From the NCBI GenBank assembly GCA_051646925.1, contig JBOFDK010000008.1, positions 1 through 7,044 on the forward strand: a stretch of DNA of 7,044 nucleotides. The letters are read 5' to 3'. The stretch is from JBOFDK01 sp051646925 (lineage in GTDB: Bacteria > Bacillota > Clostridia > Lachnospirales > Cellulosilyticaceae). This document shows, one piece after another, positions 4,103 through 7,044 of the stretch. Positions within the stretch are counted from its first letter, which is position 1; every line of letters starts with the position of its first letter. Both the position numbers and the translations under genes were made by a program. The notes below the pieces were generated by a model that made no database searches, was not told where the DNA came from, and saw only the letters and a list, made by a program, of their open reading frames with translations.

Positions 4103-6547
4103 TTACTTTTTTGCAAATACTATTCCATCTTCAGTATGATCTATTTCTACGCTTTCACCATCTTTAATAGCACCTTCTAAAATCTTATCAGCCAATCTAT
4201 CTTCTATTTCAGATTGGATAACACGGCGTAGTGGTCTTGCACCATATGCTTGATTGTAACCTTTTTTTGCTAAAAAATCATAGGTAGCTTTTGTAAGTTT
4301 TAATTCAATACCTACATTTTTTGTTATGCGTCCTACTAATTCTTTAATCATCATATGTGCAATTTCATAAATATGTTCGCTACTTAACGGATGGAATACA
4401 ATTGTTTCATCGATTCTGTTAATAAATTCTGGTTTAAATAACCTTTTAACATCTTCCATTACATTTTTTTTCATATCTATATAATCTTTTTCTGTATCAA
4501 CTTGTGATGTAAATCCTACACGTTTAGGTTCTATAATATTTCTTGCACCTATATTTGATGTCATTATGATTATTGTGTTTTTAAAATTAATTTTTCTTCC
4601 CATAGAATCTGTAATATGACCATCATCTAATATTTGAAGTAAAATATTAAAAACATCTGGGTGTGCTTTTTCTATTTCATCAAAAAGAACAACTGCATAT
4701 GGTTTACGTCTAATTTTTTCTGTAAGTTGACCGCCTTCTTCATATCCTACATACCCTGGCGGTGACCCTATAAGTTTAGACACTGCGTGTTTTTCCATAT
4801 ACTCACTCATATCTATTCGAATCATAGCGTTTTGATCACCAAATATCGTATCAGCTAACGCTTTTGTAACTTCTGTTTTACCAACACCTGTTGGTCCTAA
4901 AAACAAAAATGAACCTATTGGGCGATTAGGATCTTTTAATCCAACTCTTCCTCTACGTACAGCTTTAGATACACATATTACTGCCTCATCTTGGCCAACT
5001 ATGCGCTCATGTAGCATTACTTCTAAGTTTCTTAATTTTTCAGTTTCTTCTATAGCTAATTTTTTAACTGGAACATGTGTCCATGAACTAACTACTTCTG
5101 CAATCTCTTCTTCTGTTACTATTTGATGACTTTTTGTATGTTTAGCTTCCCACTCTGCTCTAGCAGCATTTAACTGTTCTTTTAATTTATTTTCTTCTTG
5201 CTTAATTGTTGCAGCTTTTGCATAGTCTTCTTCTATAATAGCCTCTTCTTTATCAGTTACCAATTGCGCAAGTTGTGTTTCAAAGTTTTTAATAATTTCA
5301 GGTGATACATATCCTCTTAAATGCACTCTTGATGACGCTTCATCCAATAAATCAATCGCTTTATCTGGTAAATATCTATCCGTAATATAACGACTTGATA
5401 GTTTTACTGCTGCATTTATAGCATCCGCTGTAATTTGAACTTTATGATGTAGTTCATATTTATCTTTAATGCCTTCTAAAATTGTAATCGTCTCTAATTC
5501 TGTTGGTTCATCTACTTGCACTGGTTGAAATCTTCTTTCAAGTGCCGCATCTTTTTCTATATGTTTTCGGTACTCATTCAGTGTTGTTGCGCCAACTACT
5601 TGAATTTCACCTCTTGCAAGTGAAGGTTTTAATATATTTGAAGCATCCATTGCACCTTCAGCCGCTCCTGCTCCAATGATTGTATGCAGTTCATCTATAA
5701 ATAAAATAATATTTCCTGCACGTTTAACTTCATCTAGCACTTTGTTTATACGTTCTTCAAATTCTCCTCTATATTTAGTACCTGAAATCATAGAAGATAA
5801 ATCTAATGAAATAACTCTTCGATTACGTAATAATTCTGGAATATCACCTTGTATAATTTTTTGTGCTAATCCTTCTATAACAGCAGTTTTACCTACTCCA
5901 GGTTCACCTACTAAGCATGGATTGTTTTTCGTTCTTCTTGATAAAATTTGAATAATTCTTTCTATTTCTTTCCCTCTACCTACAATAGGGTCAAATTTAT
6001 CTTCTAACGCTAACTCTGTTAAATCACGACTAAACTTATCAAGCATTGGCGTAACTGATTTTGAATGTTCTTTTCCACGTTGCATATTAAAGTTAGTTAC
6101 TTGCTTTTTTTGATCTACAGATATCATTTGAATTAATTTCGTAACAAGACTATTGCAATCTACAGATGCTGATTCTAATAATTTTACTGCAACGCAGTTA
6201 CGTTCTTTAAGAAGCGCTATCAAAATATGCTCTGTTCCAATAGTTTCAGAGCCTGTTTGTTTTGCTAATTGATAGCTTACACCTAAAATTCTTTTTACGC
6301 GTGGTGTAAAATCTTTTGTTATAACAGCTGATGGATAACCAAATCCAATGCTTTCTTTAATTTTTTCTAGTATATCTTCTTCTGTAACACCCACTTCTTT
6401 CAGCGCTACTTGAGCTACTGACTGATTCATATGCATAAGACCAATTAGTAAGTGTTCTGTTCCTAAATATCCGTGTCTAAATTGCGTAATAATTTCTTCT
6501 GCGTACTTAATTGCACCTTGAGCTTGGGCTGTAAATTTTCCTTCCAT
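4103..6547 (-). CDS. clpC: ClpC-type Hsp100 ATPase, ClpP-associated unfoldase
   Basis: An 814-aa class I Clp/Hsp100 protein of normal ClpC length. It unfolds proteins and threads them into ClpP in the cytoplasm. The N-domain is a double Clp-N repeat (about 1-145), with GTEH at 29-32 and 104-107. The first AAA+ domain has Walker A GEPGVGKT (214-221), Walker B ILFIDELH (281-288), pore tyrosine in KYRG (Y259) and arginine fingers in ALERRF (335-340). A short middle domain (about 415-465) carries a UVR-like helix, DYAKAATIKQEE (441-452), as in ClpC rather than the longer ClpB middle domain. The second AAA+ domain has Walker A GPTGVGKT (551-558), pore loop GYVGY (598-602), Walker B LFDE (621-624), and sensor 2 GARPLRR (769-775). 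The VGF tripeptide (677-679) is the ClpP-docking loop. Ribosome site AAGGAG (6556-6561) lies 8 nt before the ATG. The preceding gene ends 20 bp upstream, so they form an operon. No CtsR or CIRCE operator is visible near it. Confidence 0.97.
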   Translation of the reverse strand: MEGKFTAQAQGAIKYAEEIITQFRHGYLGTEHLLIGLMHMNQSVAQVALKEVGVTEEDILEKIKESIGFGYPSAVITKDFTPRVKRILGVSYQLAKQTGSETIGTEHILIALLKERNCVAVKLLESASVDCNSLVTKLIQMISVDQKKQVTNFNMQRGKEHSKSVTPMLDKFSRDLTELALEDKFDPIVGRGKEIERIIQILSRRTKNNPCLVGEPGVGKTAVIEGLAQKIIQGDIPELLRNRRVISLDLSSMISGTKYRGEFEERINKVLDEVKRAGNIILFIDELHTIIGAGAAEGAMDASNILKPSLARGEIQVVGATTLNEYRKHIEKDAALERRFQPVQVDEPTELETITILEGIKDKYELHHKVQITADAINAAVKLSSRYITDRYLPDKAIDLLDEASSRVHLRGYVSPEIIKNFETQLAQLVTDKEEAIIEEDYAKAATIKQEENKLKEQLNAARAEWEAKHTKSHQIVTEEEIAEVVSSWTHVPVKKLAIEETEKLRNLEVMLHERIVGQDEAVICVSKAVRRGRVGLKDPNRPIGSFLFLGPTGVGKTEVTKALADTIFGDQNAMIRIDMSEYMEKHAVSKLIGSPPGYVGYEEGGQLTEKIRRKPYAVVLFDEIEKAHPDVFNILLQILDDGHITDSMGRKINFKNTIIIMTSNIGARNIIEPKRVGFTSQVDTEKDYIDMKKNVMEDVKRLFKPEFINRIDETIVFHPLSSEHIYEIAHMMIKELVGRITKNVGIELKLTKATYDFLAKKGYNQAYGARPLRRVIQSEIEDRLADKILEGAIKDGESVEIDHTEDGIVFAKK

Positions 6548-6567
6548 ATATAAATCTCCTTGTTTTA

Positions 6568-7044
6568 TTAAAATTTTTCACCACAATAAACACAGTGCGT
6601 TGCCTCTAATGCATTGCCTATATTACAATGTTGACAAAATTTCAAATTTTTAATACGATCTTTATCTATTTTTTCCTCTACTCGGTATATCTCTTCTTCA
6701 TTCCAAGTTTTAGTAACATTTTTTCTATATTTTTCAAAACTATATTTTTTTTCACTACTCACTTCATTAATTACTAATTCTAGTCGCTCTATGTCACTTA
6801 TTATTTTTTTAATTTCTTTAACTGTATTCTCATCTATTTTTTCTTTGTAATCTATACTATCATCAGAATTTATTTGTTGGTATAGTTGTTCACCTAACTT
6901 TTGATAGTATTTTTTTAATTCATTTTTTTTCATATTAATTTCTGCTTTTACTCTAGTTTGATCTACAGTATTTTTCGTTTGACATAATGCTTCTTTACAT
7001 GTATGTTTTAAGCTTTGCTCTATCTTCTTAAACAAATTTTTCAT
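6568..7044 (-). CDS. Hypothetical coiled-coil protein with C-terminal zinc ribbon
   Basis: A 158-aa protein I cannot assign to a named family. The ATG sits exactly at the window edge (7042-7044), so its ribosome site is not seen and a longer N-terminus cannot be excluded. It is rich in Lys and Glu and predicted mostly helical, with likely coiled coils around 30-58 and 66-98. The C-terminus has a four-cysteine ribbon: C137/C140 and C151/C154 with CGEKF at the very end, as in small zinc-ribbon proteins of Clostridia. There is no signal peptide or membrane segment, so it is probably cytoplasmic. It ends 20 bp before clpC in the same direction and probably shares its transcript. The position is where mcsB normally lies, but it is not a McsB kinase. 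Nor does it look like McsA, which has several N-terminal CxxC pairs and a C-terminal UVR motif. A role as a ClpC adaptor is possible but rests on position alone. Confidence 0.75.
   Translation of the reverse strand: MKNLFKKIEQSLKHTCKEALCQTKNTVDQTRVKAEINMKKNELKKYYQKLGEQLYQQINSDDSIDYKEKIDENTVKEIKKIISDIERLELVINEVSSEKKYSFEKYRKNVTKTWNEEEIYRVEEKIDKDRIKNLKFCQHCNIGNALEATHCVYCGEKF

Noticed and set aside
5676..5951. Plus-strand open frame inside clpC
   Set aside because: It is antisense to the conserved first AAA+ domain of ClpC, and its sequence is explained by that coding constraint.
6951..6990. GTCAAA/ATCAAA words on the minus strand as a CtsR operator
   Set aside because: CtsR sites are tandem heptamers (RGTCAAA) 3 nt apart. 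These words are imperfect, too far apart, and inside coding sequence.

Overview
The window looks like chromosomal DNA from a low-GC Gram-positive bacterium, most likely a clostridial Firmicute. The base composition is strongly AT-rich, intergenic regions are almost pure A+T, Shine-Dalgarno sites are strong (AAGGAG, AGAGG, GAGG), sigma-A-type promoters are close to consensus, and the clpC-radA pair is the Firmicute arrangement. I cannot name a genus from the sequence alone.

Layout. (1) Positions 1-626, minus strand: a tRNA block. In transcription order it is a stand-alone tRNA-Trp(CCA), a near-perfect promoter, then Asn(GTT), a second identical Trp(CCA), Ala(TGC), Asp(GTC), Val(TAC) and an elongator Met(CAT) cut by the window edge. 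None of the six complete tRNAs encodes its 3' CCA. (2) Positions 710-1497, minus strand: one gene of the YgjP-like (DUF45/M48-related) metallopeptidase fold, with its own extended -10 promoter and rho-independent terminator. The positions where the zinc-protease motif should lie hold non-catalytic residues, so it appears to be a pseudo-peptidase. (3) Positions 1498-1851: about 350 bp of very AT-rich non-coding DNA with a possible promoter and phased T-tracts, leading into (4) a plus-strand cutC-family gene at 1852-2607. (5) An 18-bp perfect stem at 2608-2648 serves as a shared terminator between cutC and the convergent radA. (6) Positions 2656-7044, minus strand: a stress and repair block transcribed as a coiled-coil zinc-ribbon protein gene, then clpC, then radA. 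clpC ends in a terminator hairpin whose first arm also contains the predicted -35 of radA, so radA could be made both by readthrough and from its own promoter.

How the genes work together. ClpC is the Hsp100 unfoldase that feeds ClpP, and RadA is a branch-migration ATPase in homologous recombination. The two are neighbours in many Firmicutes, usually behind ctsR-mcsA-mcsB. Here the gene directly before clpC is instead a short hypothetical protein with a C-terminal four-cysteine ribbon. No CtsR or CIRCE operator is visible inside the window; the operon promoter must lie beyond position 7044. ClpC nevertheless keeps both GTEH motifs that form phospho-arginine docking sites in Bacillus subtilis ClpC. 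The tRNA block, the YgjP-like gene and cutC look like independent transcription units.

I see no mobile element, CRISPR array, rRNA, riboswitch or clear novel multi-gene system. The most interesting items are the degenerate peptidase, the duplicated tRNA-Trp, and the promoter-in-terminator between clpC and radA.
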